DNA of 64,000 bases. Source: Diogma glabrata. Lineage: Eukaryota; Arthropoda; Insecta; Diptera; Cylindrotomidae. The DNA lies in contig OY856188.1 of NCBI GenBank assembly GCA_963693315.1, positions 186,655,487 through 186,719,486 of the forward strand, given 5' to 3'. Numbering within the stretch: the first letter of the stretch is position 1; every line of letters starts with the position of its first letter. Both the position numbers and the translations under genes were made by a program. Positions 45,069 through 57,143 of the stretch are shown here, piece by piece. The notes beneath the pieces were generated by a model. The model saw only the letters and a program-made list of their open reading frames with translations, was not told the DNA's origin and searched no databases.

Positions 45069-45734
45069 ATGGTCAAGACAGTAAATATTAGTGATCTCAG
45101 CCAGACCCAGCTGAAGGATGAGCTGAGGAAAAGGAATGCTCCAATCCATGGAACGAAGGCAAAACTTGCATTCCGGTTGCGTAGAGTTTTAGAAGAAGCA
45201 GGTGAAAACACAGAGGTCATAGAAATAGAGCCGGAGGAACCTCTGGCTCAGAATGCCCCCGCAATTGATCCGATGATGGTGTTGTTAAAAGAAATGATGG
45301 CACAGCAACAACAACAACTTGCTGATATGATGGCCAAACAAGGAAACAACCAACAACAACAAATTGCTGATATGATGGCCAAACAAGGAAACAATCTGAT
45401 GGCCCGACAAGAGAAACTGACAGCGGAACAAAAATTAGATCAACAACAACTTCGTGAAGTAATCGAGTCACGTATATCCAGTGCGCAGGTTAAAATCAAC
45501 AACATGGAAAGGGAGCTGCGGAAAGTTACCGAAGAACATGAAGAGAAATTACGCAAACTTTCGAGTGAATTCCGCAAAGAAATAGCACAAGTGAAGTCAG
45601 GTAACATGATCAATCCATCAACTACTTCAGCTCCAGAAAGTGTTAGAACAACTGGTATTGCCATCAAGTCGAGTAGAAGAGGTACTGAGAAAGCTGCATG
45701 GAAGTATTTCTGGAGGACACCTGGGGGTAAATAA
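45069..45734 (+). pseudogene. Gypsy A Gag N-terminal part with SAP domain
   Basis: From MVKTVNISDL the frame encodes a SAP motif (SDLSQTQLKDELRKRN then GTKAKLAFRLRRVLEEAG). An acidic linker follows, then a glutamine-rich tandem repeat (QQQQ-LADMMAKQGNN, twice) and a charged coiled-coil stretch. SAP domains are DNA/chromatin-binding helix-extension-helix folds. The capsid and zinc knuckle are missing through the deletion. The frame runs out of register in integrase sequence and stops at 45734. Confidence 0.8.
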
Positions 45735-46769
45735 AACCCTAGCCAAAGTAAGGGAGAGGTTTTATTGGGTAAGGTATCGAACAGACGTAGAGCAATGGTG
45801 TCGACGATGCGATACTTGTGCGGCGAGCAAAGGACCAAAAACTAGAATTTGAAGAGAGATGCAACAGTACAATGTGGGCCCCCAATGGAGAGAATTGCGA
45901 TAGACATCGATGGGCCATTTCCAGAAACGACAAAAGGTAACAAATACATCATGGTGCTCATTGATTACTTTACAAAATGGCCGGAAGCTTATGCGATACC
46001 GAACCAGGAAGCAGTTACGGTCGCTGAAACGTTAGTCAATGAATGGGTTTGCAGATATGGAACACCGCTCGAGTAGCATACCGACCAGGAAAGGAATTTC
46101 GAATCTCAGCTGATGGAAGAGCTGTGCCAAACACTCGACATTAGAAAAACACGAACTACACCTATGAACCCACAGTCGGATGGCATGGTAGAACGATTCA
46201 ACCGAACCATGGAAGAAGCTTTATCAAAGGTAGTGGAAGACAACCAAAGAAATTGGGATAAGGATCTTCCGTTATTCTTGATGGCCTATCGTAGCGCAGT
46301 GCACGATACGACATGTGAAACGCCAGCAAATATCATGTTCGAGAGAGAACTGCATCTCCCTAGTGGCATCGAGTTTGGAATCCCGGGAAGCCTGGTATCT
46401 ACGAAAACAAATTATGTGGGACAATTAAGGGAGAAGATGAATAAAATCCATCATCAGGTTCGAGACCACATTAAGATTGCCAGTGACAAAATGAAAACCA
46501 GGTACGACATAAATGCAGATTGTGGCGGTTTTCAAGAAGGAGAATTGGTATGGCTATACAACCCAAGGAGAACTAAGGGAAGATCACCCAAGCTGCAGCC
46601 AGATTGGGAAGGTCCATATAAAATAATCAAACGAATTAATGATGTTATCTACCGTATCCAAAAGGGACCCCGTACCAAGATGAAAGTGATACATCTGCAA
46701 AGGTTAGCACCGTACCAAGGTAACAGTGCCAATGCGATAGCTGATATTGTTCGGGACGAACAAAAATAA
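45645..46769 (+). pseudogene. Gypsy A integrase, two in-frame stops
   Basis: Zinc-binding HHCC region (GGHLGVNKTL...CRRCDTC), then catalytic core D (DIDGPFPET), D (HTDQERNF) and E (NPQSDGMVERFNR). A C-terminal domain follows with LVWLYNPRRTKGRSPKLQ and WEGPYKII, ending at 46769. A TGA at 45850 and a TAG at 46074 (just before HTDQ) interrupt the frame. Catalysis by this copy is not expected. Confidence 0.88.
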
Positions 46770-46780
46770 ATGGAGGGCAA

Positions 46781-47467
46781 TGTAATAAACTTCGACCAGA
46801 ATGGGTTAATTTAATTTACTCATACATAACCAATACATTTTGCATAAATGTTTTCCATATTGAAACTAATGCAAAGGAATGGATTAAAGAATGAGTTAAC
46901 TAATACATTTTGCATAAATTAATGCAAATTAAATTTGTTATAGAATGAGTTCACTAGTACAAATGTTTACAAATCCAAATTAATGCAAGTATGAATTAAA
47001 GGAGGAGTTGCCAATGATTCATGTACTTTGAATATTGTTTTCTAGAAAAGTACAGTGGGAAACAACTACTGATTAGCAGAAGTTTCTACTTATTTATTTT
47101 TGGATATAAATAAGCGAACAAAATATCAGATAGCCAGTTTATTTTGCAATTGAAAGTGTTTATAAATATTCGCAAGTATAAGGAATAATCGAGTGGTACT
47201 TGAGCCTGGGTACTATTAGTAAAAGAATTTGAACCTAGTGTAATAGTAAATACAGATTTTACGATTCCGGATATTATTGATTCAAATTGTGGAAAAGCGG
47301 TGAAATTTATCGTACATAAATTAGAGAAGACCCTAGAATTTATTGTACTTAAAATCGAAAGTTGCTGTAATTTGTTGATAAATAAAGTTGGAGATTTTGT
47401 TAACTAAAGATCCGTCTTTTTACTGTCGTATTTGCTCAATAATCGAAAAGAACGCAGAGTCGTTACA
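46781..47467 (+). repeat. 3' LTR of gypsy element A
   Basis: 687 bp, TGTAATAAAC...GTCGTTACA, with matched TGTAA/TTACA ends. A purine stretch TGGAGGGCAA precedes it. It differs from the 5' LTR by scattered substitutions and a 4-bp gap near its end, so the element is older than the copia. Confidence 0.9.
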
Positions 47468-47763
47468 ATATCATATCATCGAAAAATCATCGTCAAAATT
47501 CGTAAAATAGAATAAAAAATCATATTATCGAAACATCTTAAGTCATAACATTTTTCAATATAATGGATAAATCATTGCATCGAAAAATCATACAATTTCT
47601 AAATAGAGTATATCCTATAACTCAATGCTACCTAGGCATATTGTAATTTTGTAAATTATATGTCAGATAGCTGCAGTATATATTATTTTTTATATTGATT
47701 TATACATTTTATATTTCTATACATTTAGCCAGATTTTTTTATTACTAAATTTTCGATTGCTGT
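47468..47763. repeat. Truncated foldback arm
   Basis: TCGAAAAATCAT-type units, then the arm's inner part (CTCAATGCTACC, TATGTCAGATAG, AATTTTCGATTGCTG), in the same order as in the complete palindrome. It is cut on the left by the gypsy LTR and directly joins the next foldback unit on the right. Confidence 0.6.
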
Positions 47764-48796
47764 AGCGGATCGGGCTATATCATCGAAAAATCATAACATC
47801 GAAAATCGTTAAACATCGAAAACAATCATTAAATCGAAAACTCATACTATCGAAAAATCACAATATCGAAAATTATAACACAGAAAGTTCACATTCTCGA
47901 AAAGTCATTGCGTCGAAAGTTCGTTGCACCGAAATATATCGTTTTTCGGAGTACTGGAAATGATTTCATCGAAAAATCAGATGATCATAAAATAGAATCA
48001 AAATTCATATGATCGAAATATCATGACATCGAAAATATTCGAAATAATGAATCATTACATCGAAAAATCGTTTAATCGAAAAATAGGGTATACCCTACTC
48101 AGTGTTATATTGTAAATTTATATGTAAGATATCCGCGGTATATATCAATTATTATATTTATTTATATATGTATATATTTATTTATCGGAATATTTTCTAA
48201 AAAATTGTGTTCTTACTGTTTATAACTGAAATGCAAATCACTCACTCCTTATAAAATTTCGAATAACTCACTGCGTAGATAGTTTATAAGAAATGAGATA
48301 TATGTAATCTACAAAAAATGTGTTGCAACATTTTTTAATAAAGTTCATGAACGAGTTCCACTCCACACTCTTAGATCACACCAAAAACCAGAAGCAATGG
48401 AATAGAAATATAATACAAATCAATATAATTATTAAAATATATTATCTGACATTTTAATTTATAATAATTTTATCTGTGAGGAATACCCTGGTTTTCGATT
48501 GAATGATTTTTCGATGTAATGATTTATTCATTATGTCGAAAATTTACGATGTTACGATATTTCGATATGATTTTTATTCGATTTTATGAATTTCGATCAT
48601 CTGATTTTTCGATGATGTGATATTTTCAGTACATCGAAATAATTTCGGCACAACATTTTCTGATGCAATGACTTTTCGACAGTGTAAACTTTCGGTGTTA
48701 TGATTTTCGATTATGGTATTTTCGGTTGTTTGATTTTTCGATAGTATAATTTTTATTTTGATATGATTGATATGGTTTTTCGATGATATAGCACGA
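47764..48796. repeat. Foldback element FB1
   Basis: The left end GGATCGGGCTATATCATCG and right end CGATGATATAGCACGATTCG are inverted. Left-arm units read ATCGAAAAATCAT; right-arm units (48490-48790) read ATGATTTTTCGAT. The centre (48080-48490) holds GGGTATACCC and non-coding AT-rich DNA. Confidence 0.7.
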
Positions 48797-49067
48797 TTCG
48801 AAAAATATCAATAAATCGAAAAATAAAAAATCTTACCATCGCAAAATCAAATAACCGAAAATCATAACACCGAAAATTCTCACTGTCGAAAAGTTATTGC
48901 AACGAAACATCGTTGCACCGAAAGTTTTTTGATGTACTAGATATATCATACCAACGAAAAATCAGATAATCGAATAAAAATCAAATTATCGAAATATCAG
49001 AACATCGAAAATATTCAATATAATGAATAATTCATTACATCGAAAAATCATTTAATCGAAAAATAGG

Positions 49068-50683
49068 CATGGTAAAATGAAAATAAGGTATTCTCACTAG
49101 AGTGACAGCGATGCCATTTTGATTTTGATTGACGTCATTCGGAGTTTTATATAATACGTTTGTTGTTATTATCAATGAGAAAAGCTATTGTTTTCAAATT
49201 AAAAATATATTTAGTATGATTTATAAGTTAATTTATTAGTTAATGAAATGATTGAAATTAATTCATTCATTAATTAATGAACTTTAGTATTTGTTTTACT
49301 ATTAAAACATATACAAATTTAAATGCCGAACTACGTTAAAACCTGCAAAAGTTTTCAACAAATGTGAAAAATCATACTCAAAACATAAGGTTTTTTAATT
49401 TCCAGAAAAATAAATCAATTTGTAGTGGATAGAATCATGTGGAGAAAGAAAATGTTCGTATTTATTATAAGATAGTTTGTTCCTTACACTTCACTGAAAA
49501 TGATTGGACTTTAAAAGACAAACTTTTAAATACTCTAATGAGTAAAAGATCGTTGAAAGTGGAACCTTATCTGTTCTAAGAAGGAAGTGGTTACTTCCAA
49601 TATTTGGACATCTAAAGGAACGCTCATCAAAATCGCTCGAAACGAAACGTGCTATTGCTAGTACTTGATCAATTTGACTTCACAAGTTTCCATTCGGTTT
49701 AAAAACATAAGTCTGCTTATGAATCGATCGATGCGAAAAGAAAGTACTGGGAATTCTCAAATTATTTGATAATGCAAACTCAGTCATTCTCTCACCATTA
49801 TCATTGTTGGTGTTGATTTCATAACCTCCTCCAGTGCTATGTAGAAAATATTGACGGTCTTAGCTTCAGTAGGTGCATGCAAGGCAATAAGAGAAATATT
49901 GTTTTATGTACCGCGTACCCCTAAGTAGCAAATCCTCTCATTGACCAGGATGAATTTCAACACGGCTTCTTGTATGCGTGCACCAACAAGGAAATCAGTA
50001 CTAAATTCATTTCGAGAAGAATGACCACTACTGCATAAAGAGTGACTATTCGAGTTTTGTTTTCCGATTATTGACTGTCTAATTTCTTTCAGAGAAATGA
50101 TATCCATCCTATGCCTCTCAGCCTCTGTTTCTAGGCTTATTAAAGCATCATGAGCGATCAGGCAGCACGCGTTCCGATTCGGTAGTTTGGTTCTTTCTCA
50201 CGTCCAGGTAAAACTTCTGTTGTTTTGTTAGTGTCTGGTATTCTTTTTTTGGCTATCAAATTTAACAAAGCTTTTTTTTCGGAGTGATGGTATTAACCTC
50301 AGTCCCAACCCATATTTTCGTTAATGGTTCTGTTATGATGTTAAGGTTATAAGAAGTTTTAAGGCGCCAATTCGCCGTGATGTAGCGTAATAGACTACGC
50401 AGTTTTTCTCTGCTTGTCTCCGATACACCAACCTAATTCTGTCTGCATTACCCCTGCAGCATGGCGTGGACGTCGAATTTCCTACCCTGTAAAATGTTCT
50501 TTAGAGTTAGAAAACTTAATAAACAAATTGTTAATGAAAAAAATAAGGAAAACCATAACGTAAAAATTATGTTTTCTCTAATTTTCAAATTAAAACAATT
50601 TTTTTTCTTTATATTTACGCCGGATGACGTCACACAAAATTTTCGTTTAGCTGTCAAGAATACCTTATATTCGTTATACCATG
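49068..50683 (-). mobile_element. TIR transposon carrying an RTE endonuclease fragment, copy 2
   Basis: 1,616 bp, in inverse orientation to the copy at 22299-23870, with the same CATGGTA/TACCATG ends. The 9-bp duplication is AAAAATAGG (49059-49067, 50684-50692). FB1 shows the same undivided site, so the borders are exact. The RTE endonuclease fragment (minus strand, about 50107-49550) carries the same DIISLKEIRQ, SGHSSRNEF and NERICYLGVRGT blocks with further lesions. Both copies share the captured piece, so it was acquired before they spread. Confidence 0.85.
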
Positions 50684-51126
50684 AAAAATAGGGTATGCCT
50701 TACTCAGTGCTAGGAATATTGTAAATTCAAATGTCAGATATCCGTAGTATATATATATATTAATTATAACATTGATTTATATTGCTACATGTTCTTTTAA
50801 ATATTTTTATTACTAAATTTTCAATTGCTGAGGAAATCTATATAAATAAAAATGTAAATGTTCGTTTGTTCAAAATAGGTAATCTCCGAAAGTACTTGAT
50901 CGAATCTTTTGAAATTTGGACACAATGTTGCATTCAAATACAGGAAGGTTTATACATAGTTTTTTTTTTTTTTTTTAATTTTTTTTTTTCGTTATACATA
51001 TGTATATGTTTTATAACGTAGGCTGTCAACAATTACAAGTGATGCAAGTAAAAAATCATTTGAACGACGCAAACGAGGAGAGCGAGTGGCATATTCAAAG
51101 AAAATACGATAGGTAGACTGTACACC

Positions 51127-53220
51127 GTGCATCCCAATCAAGATGAATGTTTCTTTCTTCGCATGTTATTGATAAACATGCCCGGTCCCACATCTTTTCA
51201 GCAATTGAGAGTTGTCAACGGTGTTACACATAACACTTTCCGCAGTGCGTGTCAAGCATTGAATTTATTGGAGAACGATCGTCACTGGGATATTTGCATT
51301 AATGACGCGTGTAACACGTTACATCCAAATCAAGCTCGTGCTTTGTTTGCAATCATATTGACCGCCTACGCTCCTTCATCTCCAACAGAGTTATGGGAAA
51401 AATATAAATCACACATGGCTGAAGATATTTTACGTTGTATATCTACGGAAAATGCCAATATAAACATAGATTTCACATCAGAAATTTACAACGAAGTATT
51501 GATAATAATTGAAGATTTGTGCTTAGACATTCCAAGCAAAGTTCTCAATCGATTAGGAATGCCATCGTCGAATCGATCTGCTGCTTCATCTTCGTTCGAT
51601 GTAGAATTGCGTCGTGAAAAAAACTACAACATGGATGATCTTTTGTCGTATGTGCAATCAAATATTCCAAAGCTAACGTTTGAACAAAAAACAATTTAAG
51701 ATCAACTAATGCAAAATGTTGATAACGGGGTTGGAGGAATCTTTTTCTTAGATGCGCCAGAAGGAACGGGCAAAACGTTTCTAATCAGACTGATTCTAGC
51801 AGCAATTCGATCGCAAAATAGCATAACTTTAGCTCTTGGGTCGTCCGGCATAGCTGCGACATTGCTACCAGGTGGAAGAACTGCTCATTCCGCTTTGAAA
51901 TTGCCATTAAACATGCAATTCATTGAAACGCCCACATGCAACATTTCCAAAGGATCGGGAATGGGAAAAGTATTGCAGAAATGTAAACTAATCATTTGGG
52001 ATGAATGCACAATGGCGCACAAAAAATCACTTGAATCGCTTGATCGATCATTGCAAGATTTGCGTGGAAATACCAGACCATTTGGGAATGCATTAATATT
52101 GCTTGCAGAAGATTTCAGACAAACATTACCTGTAGTTCGCCGATCAACACCAGCGGATGAAATAAGTGCTTGCCTGAAATATTCTACTTTGTGGCGACAC
52201 GTAAAAAGGTTAAAATTACCTACAAACATGCGTGTTCTCCTCCAAAAAGATAAATCAGCTGAGATATTCTCATTTCAATTCCTGAGAATTGGTGACGGAA
52301 AGGTGCCGGTTGATTTAACAACAGGACGAATTTTATTGCCTCATAACTTCTGCAATTTAGTGTCGTCAAAAGAGGAATTAGTTGAAAAAGTATTTCCTGA
52401 TATTCAAATTAATCATAAGAATCACGATTGGCTTAGGGAACGAATCATTCTTGCGGCCAAAAACAAAGACGTCAATGAACTTAACAGTTTAATTCTGTAT
52501 AATATTCAAAGCGAGGAAGTCGCATACAAGTCCGTAGACACTGTCATGGAAGCAGATGGAGCGGTTAACTATCCAACAGAATTTTTGAATTCACTTGATC
52601 TACCAGGGATGCCACCACATATACTGCAATTAAAAATCGGCGTGCCAATCATGTTGCGTAATATCAATAACCCAAAACTTTGCAATGGCACACGACTCAC
52701 AGTAAAAAAATTATTGAGCAACGTAGTAGAAACAACAATCTTGAATGAACCTTTCAAAAGCGAAGATGTCCTATTTCCTCGCATACCCATGATACCAACG
52801 GATATGCCATTTCAATTTAAAAGATTGCAATTCCCAATTCGATTGGCATTTGCAATCACCATCAACAAAGCTCAGGCCCAAACATTGGAAGTATGTGGTT
52901 TAGATCTAGATAACGATTGTTTCTCACATGGACAATTATATGTTGCATTATATGTTCTAGAGTTGGCAAACCAGGCAATCTATATATCCACAAAGTCAAT
53001 GGATCAACAAAAAACATTGTATACCCCCAAGTATTATGAAATAAAACATATTAGAAAGGTGAGTGTTTTGTTTTCTTTATTTCTTATATTTGTAACGTCG
53101 GATATTCTCATAAATCATATTAAAATCAATTTCTATTCTTTTTCCGTTCAATCTAAATATATTTCATTCATTACATTTCATTTTTACAATCATACCAATT
53201 TTAAAATTTTCAAATTATAA
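51127..53220 (+). pseudogene. Helitron Pif1-type helicase, broken by a stop
   Basis: 51127-51699 holds the pre-helicase region (HPNQDECFFLRMLL, GPTSFQQLRVVNGVTH, LWEKYKSHMAEDIL). A TAA (51697-51699) interrupts, and the same frame resumes into the helicase. Walker A is APEGTGKTF (usual form GPGGTGKT), Walker B IIWDECTMAHK, then ALILLAEDFRQTLPV. Near the end are PIRLAFAITINKAQAQT and CFSHGQLYVAL. After YVAL the 'CSRV' motif is lost through a frame change, and the tail to 53220 is unrelated AT-rich sequence. A Helitron helicase unwinds DNA for rolling-circle transposition; this copy looks inactive. Confidence 0.88.
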
Positions 53221-54398
53221 CGAACAACTTCAAATTCAAATATCACAACAAATAGATAAAGGAACTCATTATTTACTCAACGCTGATTCATTTTTTTTGC
53301 TTAATATGAAGTGTCAGAAAAAACCACATTTTTTGATATTGATGCCGTTTCTGTTTTTGCAAAAAAAAAAACTAAAAAAGTTTGATGTTCAATCTAATAA
53401 AAATTAAATTAAAAATTTCACTGAAAATCATTAGTCAAAAAGTTGAAATAAATAAGCTTGTTAAATGTTTTTTTTTAAATAGTTTTGCAAACAATTATGT
53501 GGTAACAGTAATAAATAGTTTAATAAACAAATGTTTTATTTTTATCATATCAAACAAAAATATATTTTTATTTAATTACTGTCAAAATCAAAATGGTTTA
53601 AATGTTTGAGTTTTATTTAAAAAAAAAACAATACTGAATAAATTGAATAGAAAACAAAAAAACATAATTTGAAAATTTAAATTAACCACAGAATAGTGAA
53701 TGTTTGTATACTTTGAACATATTAAATTAAAATGTTGGGAAATCTACGCATAAATTATTTCTGATAAAATTGAAGTCAAGCTGTATATTAAGTTAAACTT
53801 ACTAAAAGCAATAAATGTTGGAAAACCTACGCATAAATTATTCCTGATTAACTTGGAGTTAAGCTGTATAAAGTAGTTTAAGAGAAATGGAAACATTTAG
53901 AGGAAATCATTGAAGTAGGAGACAGGGCTGATCATCATCCTATAACAAATTTATACAAGTTAGTTCTTTTAGTTTATTACAATTATTATTATATTCATTC
54001 CTTATTTTTATAATCATTTTTGCATAAAATGTTAGAGTAAATCTCTAACATCGGTAAGAGATTCCTAAATTTAGCGATTCGTGCTGGAGGCAACTGTGAT
54101 TCCGTGTATCTTAACTTATTTGATATTAAATAATTTAATTAAATGTAATACATTTTCTTGTGGTTAAACATATTTAGTTTAATTTTGATTAATTATTCAT
54201 TTGGTTTATTAATTTAGTTTTACTGTAACTTGATATTATTGCATTTGAATCAAATTAATTGCAACAATAAAAACAAAATAACTTATATTAAAAAGGAATT
54301 GATACATTTGTATTAAATCTTATGAATTAATTAAACGAAACGCGAAATTATAAAGGTCCAAGCCACCCAAAGTGGCACAACATATTCAACCAGACTAA
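53221..54398. other. Non-coding 3' part of the Helitron
   Basis: AT-rich sequence without gene pattern. One direct duplication of about 60 bp (GTTGGGAAATCTACGCATAAATTATT-type; 53734 and 53817) is seen. Confidence 0.5.
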
Positions 54399-54701
54399 GC
54401 CACTGCAACGCGTGGCCGGGTCCAGCTAGTGGCATAATAAAATTAAAGAATGTGTTTTGGAAATAATTCGCTTCAACGAATTGTTTCCGAAAACCATACT
54501 TTAATTTAATTTAATTTAATTAATATGCCAATTCCTCGGCAATCGAAAATTAAGTAATAAAAAAATAAAATTTAATGAATTATAGAAATAAATCAATCAC
54601 ATCAAATAATGTAAATCAATATAAAAACTAATTAAGCCGCAGTATGGCTATATCTGACATTTAAATTTACAATATTGCTATATAGGTAGCACTGAGTAGG
54701 G

Positions 54702-57143
54702 CAGTGATGGCGAACCTTTTTTGCTGGTGGGTCAAAACAAATTTACAAGATTTCCAATTTAGAGTCAACGGGTAAGGTCAATCTGCTAGAATTAAAATAA
54801 AACAGTTTATATATTTACTTCATTGATCAAACTTTTATTTAGAAAACAAAATAAATTTCATTTAGAAAAAAAAACTAATATGAAATTGGCTGCTGTTTTT
54901 GAGATTATAATTTTTGTTTATCTGGTTGATATGTTGTTGTCCTTAATTTCACACATGCGGCAGTCATTTCTTTCCCGAGCCGATATGCCTTATGTTTTGC
55001 CGATTTTACTTTATGTAATTCAATGATGAAAATAGCTGCTCACAGAAATAAGAAGATCCAAACATTGTTGATACAGCATTTGCTAGATTCTTCATGCAGA
55101 TAAATGTATTTGGCAAAGAATTCCAAGTTTGGAGTATAATATTTTTTTCGACTCTCATTAGAATTCATTTGGGAACTATTTGATTCTATTTTTGCAATCA
55201 AATCTTTAAATTTCTTAAAAAACAATCATTTTGAAATTCGACTAATTCTATTTCTAAATTATTAATATTCAACCAATTGAAGAACTCTAGTTCCAAGTTT
55301 AATTAAATTTTATACATGATAAGTAATTTCCAGTTGTTTAAATTGATTAAATCTGATTTTAAATGATTCTTTGGTTGCTTGGTTGGGTGCTAATTAACCT
55401 CAATATTATTCCCAAAAATCACCGTAGTTTTAAATTGTGCACGCAAATGTGGAAAACATGTCATAGTTTTCCTATTTAAATCATTTATAAATATGTCCAA
55501 TTTTAAAACAAACGATTTAATGTTTTCATAATGCAATTTGTCCACGCCCTTGAAATTTCTGATTAAGTTCGCTAAAGTGTTGTGTTATAACTTATATCAC
55601 AAAAGAACATTAGATCGTTTACCATTACAAATTTGTTAGCTCAGGTTAATTTACATGTTTTTCATGTAGAAAGAGTTTTATTTCCTTAAGAAGAGTAACA
55701 AAGCGATTTAGAACCACACCACGGCTGAGCCATCGAACGTTGTTATACATTAAAAGACCTGAATACTGAGAATCAATTTCAGATAGTAATTCAGCGAATT
55801 GACGCTTATTCAGTGCTCATGCAGAAAAAAAATTGACAATATTTGCCACTATATTGACATAACCTTTAAAAATGGTTGCAATCCTTTTTTTACATACAGT
55901 ACTTCTTGGTGAATAATACAATGAAACTCCACTAATGGACACCCAATGTTTTGCTTGAGATGTGTAATAAATCCAACGTTTTTGCCAACCATGCTTGGAG
56001 CACCAGCAGTAGTTACGGAAACAATCTTTTTTATATCAATATTCATTGTGTCCAAGGCTTCTTTAAATCCATGCATAATATGTGCAGCTGTTGTTTTTCC
56101 TGTTAAATTCAATTGTTTTATTAAGTCTTACTTATTTATTAAGTCTCACTTATTTTATTCTCTCTTTTACTGTATTACGACTACTTCATAATTCTTTTAT
56201 TCGTCTTACAATTAGATCCTTTTCTTTAAAATCAGAAAACAACGATTCGCTGCATTCTAAAAGTGCTTTTTTAAAAAACTCCTCATCTGATAATGGTTTT
56301 CCATGTTTTGCAAGGGAGTGTGCCACCTGAAAACTAGCTGCAGTAATATTTTTTTTTGGCATAACAAAAGATTTAAAAGCATCCGCTTGAGCTTGATGTT
56401 TTTTCAATCCCTGAGAAAAGCATTGATTTTTTCTTCCTCCGTTAATGAAATAAGATTTTTGTGAATAGTTTCAAAATGTCTTTTTACATTATAACTCCGA
56501 GTTATAATTTTCTCTTTGCACAGAATGGAAAGTGTTTTAATATTTTTTTCAATAACTCCAAATCTGGAGTTTTAACAGCGATATTGTTGCGAATAATAAA
56601 CCAATTCCATAGGACTAAAAATTATCGGAAATTGCTATATTTCGTTGAAATTAATGCATAGAAATTAATCGTTGGTTTGTTTTTAAAAAAGATCGGAAAA
56701 AATTAGAGCAAAACAAACAAAATAACTATTATCAATGCTTATGTAATATGTATGTGCTGTACCTGACACCTCGGCGATGAAGAGAAATATATAAAAATTG
56801 GGTTTGTATTTTCAAGACTTAAAAAATGTTAATTAAAAAAATTTCCTCACAAAAACCAATTTTTTATACATATATGCATTCCTCTTAATCGGCCATGTAG
56901 ATTGTACACATAAACATAGGCATTGATTGTATATTTAGTTTTCATATATTTTGAGATTCTATTTCCAATTAAAAATAATTTCATATTTTACCAAATTAAT
57001 TGTAGAATTAGATTTATTTAGGATTTGTTATGAAAATATTTAAATTTCAAATTTTAGATAAATTTTCTGAATATTCTCGCGGGTATTTAAAAACGTTTCA
57101 CGGGTCAGTCCATGACCCGCGGGTCACGGGTTCGCCATCACTG
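54702..57143 (-). mobile_element. hAT transposon remnant (ZBED5/EPM2AIP1-like group)
   Basis: 2,442 bp. Ends CAGTGATGGCGAACC and GGTTCGCCATCACTG are perfect 15-bp inverted repeats. The 8-bp GAGTAGGG flanks at 54694-54701 and 57144-57151. Both features are classic hAT. It inserted into the right arm of FB2. Confidence 0.93.
54860..56661 (-). pseudogene. hAT transposase, fragmented
   Basis: Minus-strand order: BED-like finger remnants at about 56600-56470, then KKHQAQADAFKSFV and ASFQVAHSLAKHGKPLSDEE (56407-56186). The catalytic-domain block MNLTGKTTAAHIMHGF, IVSVTTAGAPSMVGKNVGF and LVEFHCIIHQEVL follows (56112-55849). The expected DGAPSM aspartate reads as A (TAGAPSM). Several stops and frameshifts separate the parts and the C-terminus is barely recognisable. 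Confidence 0.8.

Larger units (their letters stand above)
44362..47467 (+). mobile_element. Ty3/gypsy deletion derivative (element A)
   Basis: 3.1 kb with two LTRs of about 680 bp. The primer-binding site TGGTGTCAGAAGTGGGATT (45041) matches the 3' end of tRNA-Leu(CAA). The interior is Gag N-terminus fused to integrase. Protease, reverse transcriptase and RNase H are gone, with a breakpoint near 45640-45680. No target duplication remains: the left LTR is truncated, the right flank is a foldback arm. Confidence 0.88.
50837..54429 (+). mobile_element. Helitron, internally deleted
   Basis: 3,593 bp. It starts TCTATATAAATAAAAATG, ends GTCCAGCTAG, and lies between A and T with no duplication. A terminal hairpin GCCAC-loop-GTGGC (54399-54416) lies 9 bp before CTAG. 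The host palindrome's other arm (GAGGAATTGGCATA, reverse-complement of 54520-54535) shows the empty site and verifies both borders. It encodes helicase sequence only; the HUH Rep nuclease is missing. Confidence 0.88.

Noticed and set aside
51127..53220. Host PIF1 helicase gene
   Set aside because: The N-terminal extension and the verified Helitron ends identify it as a Helitron helicase.
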